DNA of 47,204 bases from Microbacterium sp. 18062 (GCF_902706225.1 NZ_CACSKB010000033.1:1-47204), one strand, 5' to 3'; counted from the first letter of the stretch, positions 16,125 through 24,736 are shown. Notes: generated by a model not told the origin, from the sequence alone. Translations and numbers: made by a program.

Positions 16125-16226
16125 GTGCACGGCGTGCACGCCGCACGGCGCGCCCCGTGCAGCCCGCCCGATCGGCCACCCGTCAGGACGATCCGACACC
16201 ACCCGCACGGCAAAGAGCCCGCTGGG

Positions 16227-16232
16227 TAGGCT
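16227..16232 (+). promoter_or_regulatory. Leaderless -10 element of purD
   Basis: TAGGCT ends 6 nt before the GTG start at 16239. Confidence 0.5.
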
Positions 16233-16238
16233 GGAGGG

Positions 16239-17510
16239 GTGAGAATCCTGGTCCTCGGCTCGGGCGCGCGCGAGCACGCCATCATCCTGGCCCTCCGCGC
16301 GGAGGCGACGGAGCACGCCCTGTTCGCCGCCCCCGGCAACGCGGGCATCGGGCAGGATGCGGTGCTCGTCGATCTCGACGCGAACGACCCCGCCGCCGTC
16401 ACCGCGTATGCGAACGAGCACGCGATCGACCTCGTCGTGATCGGCCCCGAGGCGCCGCTCGTCGCCGGCGTCGCCGACAGCCTGCGCGAACGCGGCATCC
16501 CCGTCTTCGGCCCCGGCAGGGCGGCCGCTCAGCTCGAAGGGTCCAAGGCGTTCGCCAAGCGGATCATGGAGACCGCAGGCGTGCCGACGGGCCGCGCGGT
16601 GCGCGCCCACACGCTGGACGAGGTCGCCGCCGCCCTCGACGACCTCGGCGCGCCGCACGTCGTGAAGGCCGACGGCCTCGCCGCGGGCAAGGGCGTCATC
16701 GTCACTCCCGACCGGGACGCCGCGCTCGCGCACGCCGAGACGTATCTGCCGACCGGGCCCGTGCTCGTCGAGGAGTTCCTCGACGGCCCCGAGGTGTCGC
16801 TCTTCTTCCTGAGCGACGGCGACCATGTGCTTCCGCTCAGCCCCGCACAGGACTTCAAGCGCCTCGGCGACGGCGACACCGGCCCCAACACCGGCGGCAT
16901 GGGCGCCTACTCGCCGCTGCCCTGGCTCGACGAGCGCTTCGGCGGCGAGCGGACCTTCGTCGACCGGGTGACCGCAGAGATCGCCGAGCCCGTGATCGGC
17001 CGGCTCGACGCCGAGGGCACGCCGTTCATCGGCCTGCTCTACGCGGGCCTCATCGTCACCGACGACGGCGTGAAGGTCATCGAGTTCAACGCGCGCTTCG
17101 GCGACCCCGAGACGCAGGTCGTGCTGCCGCGCCTGACCGATCCTCTGTCGGAGCTGCTGCTCGCCGCCGCCTCGGGAAACCTCGAGGACCACGATCTCCC
17201 GGCGTTCTCCGATCAGGCGGCGGTCGCGGTCGTGCTGGCGAGCGAGGGCTATCCCGAGCACCCTGTCACGGGGCGCGAGCTCACGGGTCTGGACGCGGCA
17301 TCCGCCGTCGAGGGCGTGCACCTCGCGCACGCCGCGACCACGCGGGACGGCGAGGTGCTGCGCGCCATCGGTGGCCGCGTGCTGAGCGTCGTCGCCCTCG
17401 GCGCCGACATCGCCGAGTCGCGCGACCGCGCCTATCGCGCCGTGTCCGAGATCGGCTTCGAAGGCGGCCAGTACCGCACCGACATCGCCGCCCTCGCCGT
17501 CGCGGGCTGA
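16239..17510 (+). CDS. purD: Phosphoribosylamine-glycine ligase (GAR synthetase, PurD)
   Basis: PurD joins glycine to phosphoribosylamine with ATP, the second step of purine synthesis. The 423 residues are full length. Landmarks are the N-terminal VLVLGSGAREHAII (written MRILVLGSGAREHA), the ATP-grasp segments PHVVKADGLAAGKGVIV and VLVEEFLDGPEVSLFFLSDG, the substrate loop DTGPNTGGMGAYSPLP, and KVIEFNARFGDPETQ with the metal-binding Glu/Asn. The GTG start is fixed by a -10 hexamer 6 nt upstream. It is transcribed alone and followed by a 73-bp palindrome. Confidence 0.98.
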   Translation: MRILVLGSGAREHAIILALRAEATEHALFAAPGNAGIGQDAVLVDLDANDPAAVTAYANEHAIDLVVIGPEAPLVAGVADSLRERGIPVFGPGRAAAQLEGSKAFAKRIMETAGVPTGRAVRAHTLDEVAAALDDLGAPHVVKADGLAAGKGVIVTPDRDAALAHAETYLPTGPVLVEEFLDGPEVSLFFLSDGDHVLPLSPAQDFKRLGDGDTGPNTGGMGAYSPLPWLDERFGGERTFVDRVTAEIAEPVIGRLDAEGTPFIGLLYAGLIVTDDGVKVIEFNARFGDPETQVVLPRLTDPLSELLLAAASGNLEDHDLPAFSDQAAVAVVLASEGYPEHPVTGRELTGLDAASAVEGVHLAHAATTRDGEVLRAIGGRVLSVVALGADIAESRDRAYRAVSEIGFEGGQYRTDIAALAVAG

Positions 17511-17550
17511 GTCGCGGGTCGCGCGCCCGACGGCCCCTCGCCGTGGTGGG

Positions 17551-17623
17551 CCGCGAGACTGCAGCGGAGCGCCGAGACAGCGGGGTAACCCCACAGTCTC
17601 GGCGCCCACGTGCAGTCTCGCGG
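17551..17623. repeat. 73-bp nested palindrome downstream of purD (copy C1)
   Basis: Outer arms ccgcgagactgca and tgcagtctcgcgg are perfect over 13 bp. Inner arms gcgccgagac and gtctcggcgc are perfect over 10 bp. The element sits between the convergent genes purD and the giant HtaA gene, so it may end both transcripts. It matches the element at 24596-24668 at about 67 of 73 positions. Confidence 0.85.
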
Positions 17624-17653
17624 TCCTCGCCGCCGGGTGTGCCGTCCGGCGGA

Positions 17654-20600
17654 CTACGCCGCGACGCGCCTTCTGGCTCCCGCGGCGGCGAAGAGGGCAC
17701 CGCCGAGCAGGATGATCAGCATCCCACCCACGTACACCGGTCGCAGTTCCGGCGCGCCCGTCGCGGGCAACGATCCGTCGGCGAGCGTGATCGTGATCGG
17801 CGCCCATCCGATCAGCGAGCCGTCGGCTGCATACACGGCGACGCGGTGCGCACCCGTGGTCGCCGCCGGCAGGGTCACGGTGATCGTCCCGGCCGCGGTG
17901 ACCGTGTGCGAGCCCAGGCTCACCGGATCGGAGAACAGGTACGCGTGCACCGTCTCGCCCGCGTGCGCCGCTCCGACGCTCACGGTGATCTGCGAACCGA
18001 CCGCCGCCGTGGACGGGGCGGTCACTCCGCCGCGGTTGCCCTGAGTCAGATCGGACTCCGCGGGTCCGCCGGTGCCCGGCAGCGCGGGCGTGCTCGGCGT
18101 CGGCTCGGGCGTCGGCTCCGGGGTCGGCTCAGGCGTGGGTTCCGGGGTCGGCTCAGGCGTGGGTTCCGGGGTCGGCTCCGGGGTGACCGCGGTCACCGTG
18201 AGGGTCGCCGCATCCGTCGCCGCCTCGCCGGCCACGTTGGTGAACACGGCGCGGTACTGCGTGCCCGACGCCGAGGCCGCGGCATCCGTCACGGTGTAGG
18301 TCTGCGTCGTCGCGTCCGGGATGTCCACCCAGTCCCCCGCGTCGGCGAGTCGCGACTGCCACCGCACGCTCGGAGCGGGCACGCCCTCCGCCGCCGCGGC
18401 GAACGTCGCGGTCCCCCCGGCATCGACGGTCGCCGAATCCGGATGCTGGGTGACGACCGGGGCGACGGGCTGCGGGTCGGCCCCGGAGAAGTCGACCGTG
18501 AACGCGCTCGGCGCCTTGTACGCGTCGAGCGTGCCGCCCGTGGAGTAGAAGTAGGCGGCGAGCCCGGTCGTCTCGTGGAAGTCGACGATCCCCTGCGGCC
18601 ACGCGCCCCATCCCGACACCGTGCGGTTCTGCCCGGGAGTCGTGACCTCGACGCCCGCGTAGTCCGGGGCGACCGTGAAGCCGTTCTCGACATCGACGAC
18701 CACGTCGCGGAAGGTCGCGATCGTGATGTCGGATGCCGGCTCGACAGCCTCCTTCGGCGCCGTGGGGTCCGCCATGTCGCCCTTGTAGCCGGAAAGGTCG
18801 GCGATGAGCGTGCCCGTGCCGTCGGCCGCGACCGTCAGCCGCAGGTCGGCGATGGTGAACGGCACCAGCCCGTCGTAGTAGTTCACGCTGAAGGATGCGG
18901 GCCAGGTGACCACGGCGGAGCCGTCGGGCTGCACAACGGCCGTGCCCTCGGTCAGGCGCACCGCCTGGGTCGCCCCTCCCCCGAGCGTCACGTGCTGCCC
19001 GCGCGTCTCCCACGTCGCGGTCGCCTCACCAGCGGCGCCGTCGCGCTGCACGATCGTCGCGCCGCCCGCCTCGGCCGCGTAGGTCGCCTCGGTGCCATCG
19101 GAGACCCCGGCCGACAGGTAGTGCGCGGTGCTGCCGTTCGGCGGACGGTGCTGCCAGTCCGCGCTCCCCGTCCAGTCGAAGGCCACGCCGGTGTAGGTCG
19201 TCGGCTCCTCCGGGGACGTGGGCGTCGCGCGCACGGTCAGGGTGACCGCCTCGCTGTACGTCGTACCGACCTCGTTGGTGAGAACCGCGCGGAACACGGC
19301 GCCGTCGAGCGACAGCGGAGCAGCGGTCACGACCAGTCGAGCGCCGTCCGATGAGAACGTCTCGTCCGCACCGACGTCCTGCCAGCCGCCGCCCGTCTGC
19401 CGCTGCCACGAGACCTCAGGGCCGGGGTTGCCACCGGCGAGCACCGAGAAGGAGGTGCTCTGCCCCTCGTAGACAGTCGCGCTCGAGGGCTGCGACTCGA
19501 CGATCGGCATGCTGCGCACGGTGAGCACACCAGCCTCGGATGCCACCGCGCCCGCGGCGTTCGACACGACCGCCCGGTACTGCGTGCCGTCGTCCGCCAG
19601 CGTCGCCGGGACGACGAGCTCCGTCGACGTGGCCCCCTCGACATCGGAGAATCGCGACGACCCCGCCTGCTTCGACTGCCACTGGACCGACGGCTCCGGC
19701 GCTGCCGTGGCTCCGACGGTGAACGTCACCTCCTGGGAGCTCTGCCCCTGTGCGAGCGTCACCTCCTGCGCGGTCGGCTGCGTGGTCACGGTCGGGACGA
19801 CACCCACCCTCTCCCAGCGCTCGAAGCCGAGGCGGCCGAGATCCGCGTCGATGACCTGCAGGTAGAGAGAGCCTTCCGGACCGGCAGCCATCTGGTACGG
19901 ACGCACACCGTTGACCCGGAGTTCCGGGACGGTCTGCGTGGCCACTACGTCGGTGCCGCGGAACGCGACGAGCTGTGAACGCTCCCCCTGCACCGTGACG
20001 TACACATCGCTCACGGGGTCGTAGATCGGCACTCCTGCGAAGCCGACGGCATCCGATCCCTCATAGGGAAGGGTGAACGGATCGCCCTCCCCCACGACAT
20101 CGCCCTGCGTCTCGATCCACTGCGCCTGATCGCGCAGAGCGTACGCGAGCGCGCGCCCGTCCTCGTAGGTGGCGACGTGAGCGTAGCCGTTGCCGAGGTT
20201 GCTCGTGTTGTACTCCGGAGTCGTCCCCGGAACGGATGTGGCGGTGAGCTCTCCGCCGGCGATGCGGTAGAGCGCGACCGGGACCGGTGTGCGACCGAGG
20301 TTCGGGCGCCCATCGTTGATCCGCGCGCGACCTGCGCCCGCGTACAGATAGTCGCCTGTCGCGGTCGCAGCGAGAGCAGCCTCCGCCTTGTACTCGGAGG
20401 GATTGAAGAACGCGGGGAAGGTGCTGTCAGGGAGGCCCTCGAACTCCGGATCGTAGCTGTTCGGCAGGGGAAGACGGTGGCGCACGACCTCCCACGCCTC
20501 GGCGCCGGCGATCACACGCACGAGCTCGGCCTCGTTCCCGGCCAACCCCTTGACGATCAGGGCGAGCTCGCCCGCGGCCGCGTTCCACGTAAGCGCGGAC

Positions 20601-21676
20601 ACGCCCGTTGCCGCCTCCGTCTCACCGTAGGTAGCGGGGATCTCGGCGATCGGTGCGGTCGCATAGACGGCGGAGGCCGCATCCCATGTGCTGCGCATGA
20701 CGCGGTACGGGTCGGCGGCGAAGTCCACCCAGTACACCGACCCCGTCGCGGAGTCGAATGCGGCGATCGGCTCGCGTGACTGCGTGTGGTAAGGGGCCAC
20801 AGGAAGCGTGACCACCGAGTCGGACAGCGGCGCCAACGAGACCGGATCCAGCGCCCGGAGCAGCCCGGTGCCATCGGTCTCCGACGTCTTGCCGATCACG
20901 TGGACGGCCGACCCGTCATCGGCGGGATGGATCGCGCGCGCACCCGAGTCGAGCGAGTCTTCGAACCATGTGTCGCCAGTGGCACGGTAGACGGGTGCGC
21001 CACTGACATCCCATCGCTCTGCGAGATCCGGCTTGGCGCCCGGACCGACGTACGAGAACGACACATCATCGAGCAGCGTGCCCCGCGCGTATGTCATGAA
21101 CTGGTCTGTCGCGACGGCACCGATGCCGCTCCATGAGGTGACGTCGTCCTCGACGGACACCTCCGCGTCGAGGACGTCCAACGTCGCCAGTGGAACGTCG
21201 ACAAGGCTCTCCGACTGTGCCGAACCGCTTCCGTCGGTGCGCGCCTTGCCGGTCCAGTCGCCGTACAGGGTCTGCTCGTCGGAGGAGATCACCAGCCGCA
21301 GGTTGCCGTAGCTCGTGTCCAGCTGGCACTCGTCGGGACCAGAGCAGTATCCCTGGAACCGGACGACGCCTGCGAAGGCAATCTCGGTCGTGCCGGACTC
21401 CTCGTCGAAGTCGCCCGAGCTAACCGGGAACTCAAAGAGTCCGTCGTCGCGCACCGACGCACCGTCGAGCGCGCGTGTGCCGGCGGCGCCGACATAGCTG
21501 CGCCACGACTGCTTGATTCCCCACACCAGAGAGCCGTCGTCGATGGACGTGCTCTCCGCGCTGGGATCCGCCGCAGCGGTTGCGGGCGCCACCGCCGGCA
21601 GGCCGAGCATCGCGGCGATGAGGGCGCCGACGATGCCGGCCGTGACTCGTGAACGGGCTCGCGCAACAGGGTGCAT
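17654..21676 (-). CDS. Giant HtaA-domain cell-wall protein with propeller, Ig domains and LPATG signal
   Basis: The product has 1,340 residues. The domain order is: signal peptide (1-36); HtaA domain 1 (about 49-212, SLVWGIKQSWRSYVGAAGTR); a long beta-propeller-like region (about 215-660, with repeated strands such as ASAVYATAPIAEIPATYGETEAATGVSALTW); two Ig-like domains (about 665-845); HtaA-like domain 2 (about 855-1110, including SFSVNYYDGLVPFTIADLRLTV); a third Ig domain; a (PEPT)n linker; a small Ig-like domain; and LPATG with a hydrophobic helix and RRR tail. It would be attached by a sortase and bind haem or another ligand. The start at 21676 has only a weak ribosome site. It lies 71 bp after the small neocarzinostatin-like gene, with which it shares a promoter. 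Confidence 0.85.
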   Translation of the reverse strand: MHPVARARSRVTAGIVGALIAAMLGLPAVAPATAAADPSAESTSIDDGSLVWGIKQSWRSYVGAAGTRALDGASVRDDGLFEFPVSSGDFDEESGTTEIAFAGVVRFQGYCSGPDECQLDTSYGNLRLVISSDEQTLYGDWTGKARTDGSGSAQSESLVDVPLATLDVLDAEVSVEDDVTSWSGIGAVATDQFMTYARGTLLDDVSFSYVGPGAKPDLAERWDVSGAPVYRATGDTWFEDSLDSGARAIHPADDGSAVHVIGKTSETDGTGLLRALDPVSLAPLSDSVVTLPVAPYHTQSREPIAAFDSATGSVYWVDFAADPYRVMRSTWDAASAVYATAPIAEIPATYGETEAATGVSALTWNAAAGELALIVKGLAGNEAELVRVIAGAEAWEVVRHRLPLPNSYDPEFEGLPDSTFPAFFNPSEYKAEAALAATATGDYLYAGAGRARINDGRPNLGRTPVPVALYRIAGGELTATSVPGTTPEYNTSNLGNGYAHVATYEDGRALAYALRDQAQWIETQGDVVGEGDPFTLPYEGSDAVGFAGVPIYDPVSDVYVTVQGERSQLVAFRGTDVVATQTVPELRVNGVRPYQMAAGPEGSLYLQVIDADLGRLGFERWERVGVVPTVTTQPTAQEVTLAQGQSSQEVTFTVGATAAPEPSVQWQSKQAGSSRFSDVEGATSTELVVPATLADDGTQYRAVVSNAAGAVASEAGVLTVRSMPIVESQPSSATVYEGQSTSFSVLAGGNPGPEVSWQRQTGGGWQDVGADETFSSDGARLVVTAAPLSLDGAVFRAVLTNEVGTTYSEAVTLTVRATPTSPEEPTTYTGVAFDWTGSADWQHRPPNGSTAHYLSAGVSDGTEATYAAEAGGATIVQRDGAAGEATATWETRGQHVTLGGGATQAVRLTEGTAVVQPDGSAVVTWPASFSVNYYDGLVPFTIADLRLTVAADGTGTLIADLSGYKGDMADPTAPKEAVEPASDITIATFRDVVVDVENGFTVAPDYAGVEVTTPGQNRTVSGWGAWPQGIVDFHETTGLAAYFYSTGGTLDAYKAPSAFTVDFSGADPQPVAPVVTQHPDSATVDAGGTATFAAAAEGVPAPSVRWQSRLADAGDWVDIPDATTQTYTVTDAAASASGTQYRAVFTNVAGEAATDAATLTVTAVTPEPTPEPTPEPTPEPTPEPTPEPTPEPTPSTPALPGTGGPAESDLTQGNRGGVTAPSTAAVGSQITVSVGAAHAGETVHAYLFSDPVSLGSHTVTAAGTITVTLPAATTGAHRVAVYAADGSLIGWAPITITLADGSLPATGAPELRPVYVGGMLIILLGGALFAAAGARRRVAA
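18101..18186. repeat. 12-bp tandem repeat encoding the PEPT linker
   Basis: About seven units of a 12-bp repeat (ggctccggggtc and variants on the plus strand) encode Pro-Glu-Pro-Thr. The units alternate tcc/tca codons and are prone to copy-number change. The linker would span the cell wall. Confidence 0.75.
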
Positions 21677-21747
21677 CGGATGGGACTCGTTTCATGTCTC
21701 GGGTGCGGGCGCGGAGCAGGCTGCCGTCCTGCTCCGCGCCCACACGG

Positions 21748-22227
21748 TCAGGAGAAGGTGACGGACGCGGCGACGGACGTGTATGGAGCGGTGTGCTCCA
21801 CGACCAGGACGGAGCAGGGGCCGTCGGAGCCGCCCGCGTCGTCGCACAGGTAGCTCGCCGGCTGATCGGTTCCGGTGTGGGCGTTCGTGATCGTCGCGTC
21901 CAGAGTCACGCCCGTGAGAACGACCGAACCGCCGTTGCCGGCGACAGAAGCGGCGATGTACTCGCAGGCGGGCCGGGAGGGAGTTCCGAAGTACTCGTCC
22001 GAGCACAGTCCGACACGGTAGTTCTTTCCGACCTCGGTGCCGGTGATCGTGATGTTGGTCGTGAAGCCCGATGCCGAACCCGACGATGTGGACAACGTGA
22101 CCCCCGTGAGCGCCTGCGCCGGCATCGCCGCGCCGAGCACGAGCGCTGCCGATCCCGCGAAGGCGAGAAGCGCGCTGAGGAACCGGCCTCGATTGCGCCG
22201 CTTCCTGTCCATGTGTGATGCGTTCAT
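21748..22227 (-). CDS. Small secreted neocarzinostatin-like Ig-fold protein
   Basis: The product has 159 residues. The signal peptide is cleaved after MPAQA (residue 39). The mature 120 residues have four cysteines (75, 88, 128, 138) in two close pairs and the pattern VTLSTSSGSASGFTTNITITGTEVGKNYRVGLCSDE...ACEYI...SYLCDD...CSVLVVEHT...ASVTFS. This resembles the enediyne-binding apoproteins of the neocarzinostatin family, which also carry two disulfides. The ATG at 22227 has GGAG 5 nt upstream. It is the first gene of an iron-box operon with the giant HtaA protein, so a role in binding haem or a related ligand is inferred. The family assignment is by pattern only. Confidence 0.7.
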   Translation of the reverse strand: MNASHMDRKRRNRGRFLSALLAFAGSAALVLGAAMPAQALTGVTLSTSSGSASGFTTNITITGTEVGKNYRVGLCSDEYFGTPSRPACEYIAASVAGNGGSVVLTGVTLDATITNAHTGTDQPASYLCDDAGGSDGPCSVLVVEHTAPYTSVAASVTFS

Positions 22228-22477
22228 TCCTGCTCCACCTCTCGGTAAAGTGGGCGCAGCCGTACGGCCGTGCCCATCCCAAAAACGACGCCACGTTCGT
22301 GCCGCCGTCTCGGAGCCGTGCGGTCGACCGGGGCGAGACCTCCGTCAAGATCTCTCGTCCCGGTCTTCCACCGCGGCTCGATCGTCGCGCCGCGGTGCTC
22401 CAAGCATCCGTTCGGGTCACGCTCAGCACCTCGCTGGAAGGAAGCTGAGCAAAGCCAAAGTATCGCCTCAGAAGGAG

Positions 22478-22496
22478 GTAGGCAAGGCTTGCCTTA
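22478..22496 (-). promoter_or_regulatory. DtxR/IdeR-like iron box of the neocarzinostatin-like/HtaA operon
   Basis: aggcaaggcttgcct (22480-22494) is a near-perfect dyad, and the full 19-mer matches 13 of 19 consensus positions. It lies about 250 bp upstream of the first gene. The gap 22228-22477 otherwise shows no gene. Confidence 0.7.
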
Positions 22497-22593
22497 GTTG
22501 TACTCTCGGACGTGCGTGTCGCTGCAGCCGAGAGAGCGCGCCCGAGCCCGCGGGCTCCGCGAGACGAAGCCCCGCACGGGACGAGCTCCGCGG

Positions 22594-22631
22594 CCCTTCG
22601 TCTCGGAGCTCCGCTCCTCGCTCAGGGACCG
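22594..22631. repeat. CTTCGTCTC-type intergenic repeat, copy b (plus orientation)
   Basis: cccttcgtctcggagct followed by ccgctcctcgctcaggga matches the copies at 6406, 28558 and 34806. A reverse half-copy (gagacgaag, 22561-22569) adjoins it, making a local inverted repeat. Confidence 0.65.
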
Positions 22632-22736
22632 ATGAGTGGGGATGGCCTCGCTCAGGGGTCGACGGGCGGGGGCTTCCGGTCGATCCACGGCCCCGGCCGC
22701 ACCCACGCGCTCGACGGCGAGCTTCGCAAAGTGCGC

Positions 22737-23564
22737 TCAGCGCGATGCGCGGAAGCCGCTCCGCCGCAGGAAGAGCACGGCGACCACACCAGCGAGCAGC
22801 ACGCCGGCCGGCAGCAGGATCGCCTGCGACATCGCGGTCGCGAACGGTCCCGCGACCATCGCCGGCAGGGTTCCGCCGCTGAACTCGGACGCTCCGCCGG
22901 CCACGCCGGGCAGGTTCGCCGCGAGCCGGCCCTGCATGAAGGCCGCGATCGCGGCCGAGCCCAGCACCGACCCGATGGTGCGGGTCGTGCTGTAGATGCC
23001 CGCCCTGGCGCCCGCCTGCCGCGGGTCGAGGTCGCGAGTCGCCGTGGCCGCGAGAGGCCCCCACATCCCGGCCTGTCCGATGCCCATGAGCGCCGACGGC
23101 AGCAGGAACATCAGGATCGGGGTGCCGAGGTTCATGAGCAGCCCGTACCAGCCGAGCGAGGCCACCACCGCGAGCATGCCCGGCACCATCAGGAACCGGG
23201 GATCGGTGCGGTCGAGCACGCGACCGGCGAGCGGCGACAGGATTCCGGCCGCGACGGCCATCGGCACCAGCAACAGCGCCGACTCGGTCGGGGTGAGACC
23301 CCGGGCGAGCTGTACGAAGAACATGAGCGGCAGGGTCATCGCCGTCACGGTGAATCCGACCGTCGAGATCGCGAAGTTCCGGTCACGGAACAGCGCCATC
23401 GGCACGAGCGCCCCACTCCTCGTGCGGAACTGCTGCCAGACGAACACCGCGAGCACCGCCGCACCGGCGGAGATCAGCATCCACACCGTGACCGGTCCCC
23501 AGATGACGCCCCAGTCGTAGTGCTCGCCCTCCTGCAGCCCGAACACGATGAGGAACAGCGCCAC
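22737..23564 (-). CDS. N-terminally truncated DHA2-type MFS drug transporter
   Basis: The product has 275 residues, while DHA2/EmrB-QacA exporters have about 450-520 and 14 helices. Seven to eight hydrophobic helices remain, matching the C-terminal half (MALFLIVFGLQEG onward, with RDRNFAISTVGFTVTAMTLPLMFFVQ, LLLVPMAVAAGILSPLAGRVLDR and GIYSTTRTIGSVLGSAAIAAFMQG). The missing N-terminal half is not found upstream, where purC begins 82 bp away. The GTG start still has a GGAG site 7 nt before it, and a dyad with a TATAGT -10 lies just upstream. An ATG at 23577 is out of frame by one base. Most likely an internal deletion fused the promoter and start region to the second half. It is probably not a working exporter. 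Confidence 0.65.
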   Translation of the reverse strand: MALFLIVFGLQEGEHYDWGVIWGPVTVWMLISAGAAVLAVFVWQQFRTRSGALVPMALFRDRNFAISTVGFTVTAMTLPLMFFVQLARGLTPTESALLLVPMAVAAGILSPLAGRVLDRTDPRFLMVPGMLAVVASLGWYGLLMNLGTPILMFLLPSALMGIGQAGMWGPLAATATRDLDPRQAGARAGIYSTTRTIGSVLGSAAIAAFMQGRLAANLPGVAGGASEFSGGTLPAMVAGPFATAMSQAILLPAGVLLAGVVAVLFLRRSGFRASR

Positions 23565-23583
23565 AGAGCTGCTCCATCCGAAC

Positions 23584-23599
23584 TAATCCATATGGACTA
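23584..23599. promoter_or_regulatory. Dyad operator upstream of the truncated MFS gene
   Basis: taatccatatggacta is an inverted repeat with one mismatch, centred on ccatatgg. It overlaps a TATAGT hexamer (23596-23601 on the minus strand) that fits a -10 for the MFS gene. A TetR- or PadR-type repressor is plausible; none is encoded beside it. Confidence 0.45.
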
Positions 23600-23634
23600 T
23601 ATAGCCGAGCCGCGGAAGGAGTGCGCGCCTCCGC

Positions 23635-23640
23635 GATAAT
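23635..23640 (+). promoter_or_regulatory. Leaderless -10 element of purC
   Basis: GATAAT ends 6 nt before the GTG start at 23647. Confidence 0.5.
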
Positions 23641-23646
23641 GGCCGG

Positions 23647-24576
23647 GTGACCGACCCCTTGAGCCTTCCCGGCTGGCGCCACGCCTATTCCGGCAAGGTG
23701 CGCGACCTGTACCTCCCCGCCGACCTGCCGGAGGGCGCCACCGCCGGGCGCATGCTCGTGGTCGCGAGCGATCGGGTGAGCGCCTTCGACCATGTGCTCG
23801 CCCCGGGCGTCCCCGGCAAGGGCGCGCTGCTCACGGCCCTGAGCCTGTGGTGGTTCGACCGGCTCGCCGGCGGCGACGGGGGGCGCCGCATCCCGAACCA
23901 TCTCGCCGCCGACCACGTGCTGGGCGCCGACGACGACGCGCACTCGCTGATACCGGATGCGGTCGCCGGACGCGCCATGGTCGTCCGGGGCCTCGACATG
24001 CAGCCCGTGGAGTGCGTGGTGCGCGGCTACCTCACCGGTTCCGGCTGGGCGGAGTACCGCGAGAGCGGGACCGTGTGCGGCATCCGTCTCGCCGACGGGC
24101 TCGGCAACGGCGACCGGCTGCCCGAGCCGATCTTCACGCCGGCCTACAAGGCACCGCTCGGCGAGCACGACGAGAACATCTCGTTCGCGCAGACCGTCGA
24201 GCTCGTCGGAGCCGAGCGAGCGTCCGAGCTGCGCGACCTGTCGCTCGAGATCTACGCCCGCGCCGCGGCGACGGCCGAGGCGCGGGGGCTCATCCTCGCC
24301 GACACGAAGTTCGAGTTCGGCCTCGACGCGGAGGGCGTCATGACCCTCGCCGACGAGGTGCTCACCCCCGACTCGTCGCGGTACTGGGATGCCGCGGCCT
24401 GGGCCGAGGGCGCGACGCCCGAGGCGCGGATGGCGAGCTTCGACAAGCAGATCGTGCGCGACTGGCTCGCGGCAGCCTGGGTGCCGCGCGAGGGCACCCC
24501 GCCGGAGCTGCCCGCCGACGTCGTCGAGCGCACCACGGCCCGCTACGCCGAGCTGCTCGAGCGCCTCACCTCCTGA
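23647..24576 (+). CDS. purC: SAICAR synthase (PurC)
   Basis: PurC ligates aspartate to CAIR with ATP to give SAICAR. The 309 residues match the longer actinobacterial form. Landmarks are LPGWRHAYSGKVRDLYLP (start of the ATP loop), VVASDRVSAFDHVLAPGVPGKGALLTALSLWWFDRL, DMQPVECVVRGYLTGSGW, and ILADTKFEFGLDAEGVMTLADEVLTPDSSRYW. The GTG start is fixed by the -10 hexamer just upstream. It is transcribed alone and followed by a 73-bp palindrome almost identical to the one after purD. Confidence 0.98.
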   Translation: MTDPLSLPGWRHAYSGKVRDLYLPADLPEGATAGRMLVVASDRVSAFDHVLAPGVPGKGALLTALSLWWFDRLAGGDGGRRIPNHLAADHVLGADDDAHSLIPDAVAGRAMVVRGLDMQPVECVVRGYLTGSGWAEYRESGTVCGIRLADGLGNGDRLPEPIFTPAYKAPLGEHDENISFAQTVELVGAERASELRDLSLEIYARAAATAEARGLILADTKFEFGLDAEGVMTLADEVLTPDSSRYWDAAAWAEGATPEARMASFDKQIVRDWLAAAWVPREGTPPELPADVVERTTARYAELLERLTS

Positions 24577-24595
24577 CCCGCTGCATTCCGCCGAA

Positions 24596-24668
24596 CCGCG
24601 AGACTGCAGCGGAGCGCCGAGACAGCGGGGTTGCCCCTCGGTCTCGGCGCGCACATGCAGTCTCGCGG
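24596..24668. repeat. 73-bp nested palindrome downstream of purC (copy C2)
   Basis: The length and both pairs of arms are the same as in copy C1 at 17551-17623; the differences are confined to the centre and two flanking bases. It lies between purC and the convergent LacI-family gene and may terminate both. Confidence 0.85.
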
Positions 24669-24736
24669 CCCGGTCGATGCAGCGCTCGCTGCGTCACCCG
24701 CCCACGCCCCGGGCCGGTGACGCGGCCCGGACGATG

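Noticed and set aside
17551..17623. Possible CRISPR repeat or attC site
   Set aside because: There are only two distant copies, no spacer array, no cas genes and no integrase.
14723..19354. 1,543-residue open frame on the plus strand
   Set aside because: It runs through the dehydrogenase, purD and the giant HtaA gene in other frames, is extremely Arg/Gly-rich and shows no family pattern; it is a shadow of high-GC coding DNA.
22228..22736. Short frames between the neocarzinostatin-like gene and the MFS gene
   Set aside because: They overlap the iron box and repeat copy b and show no conserved pattern.
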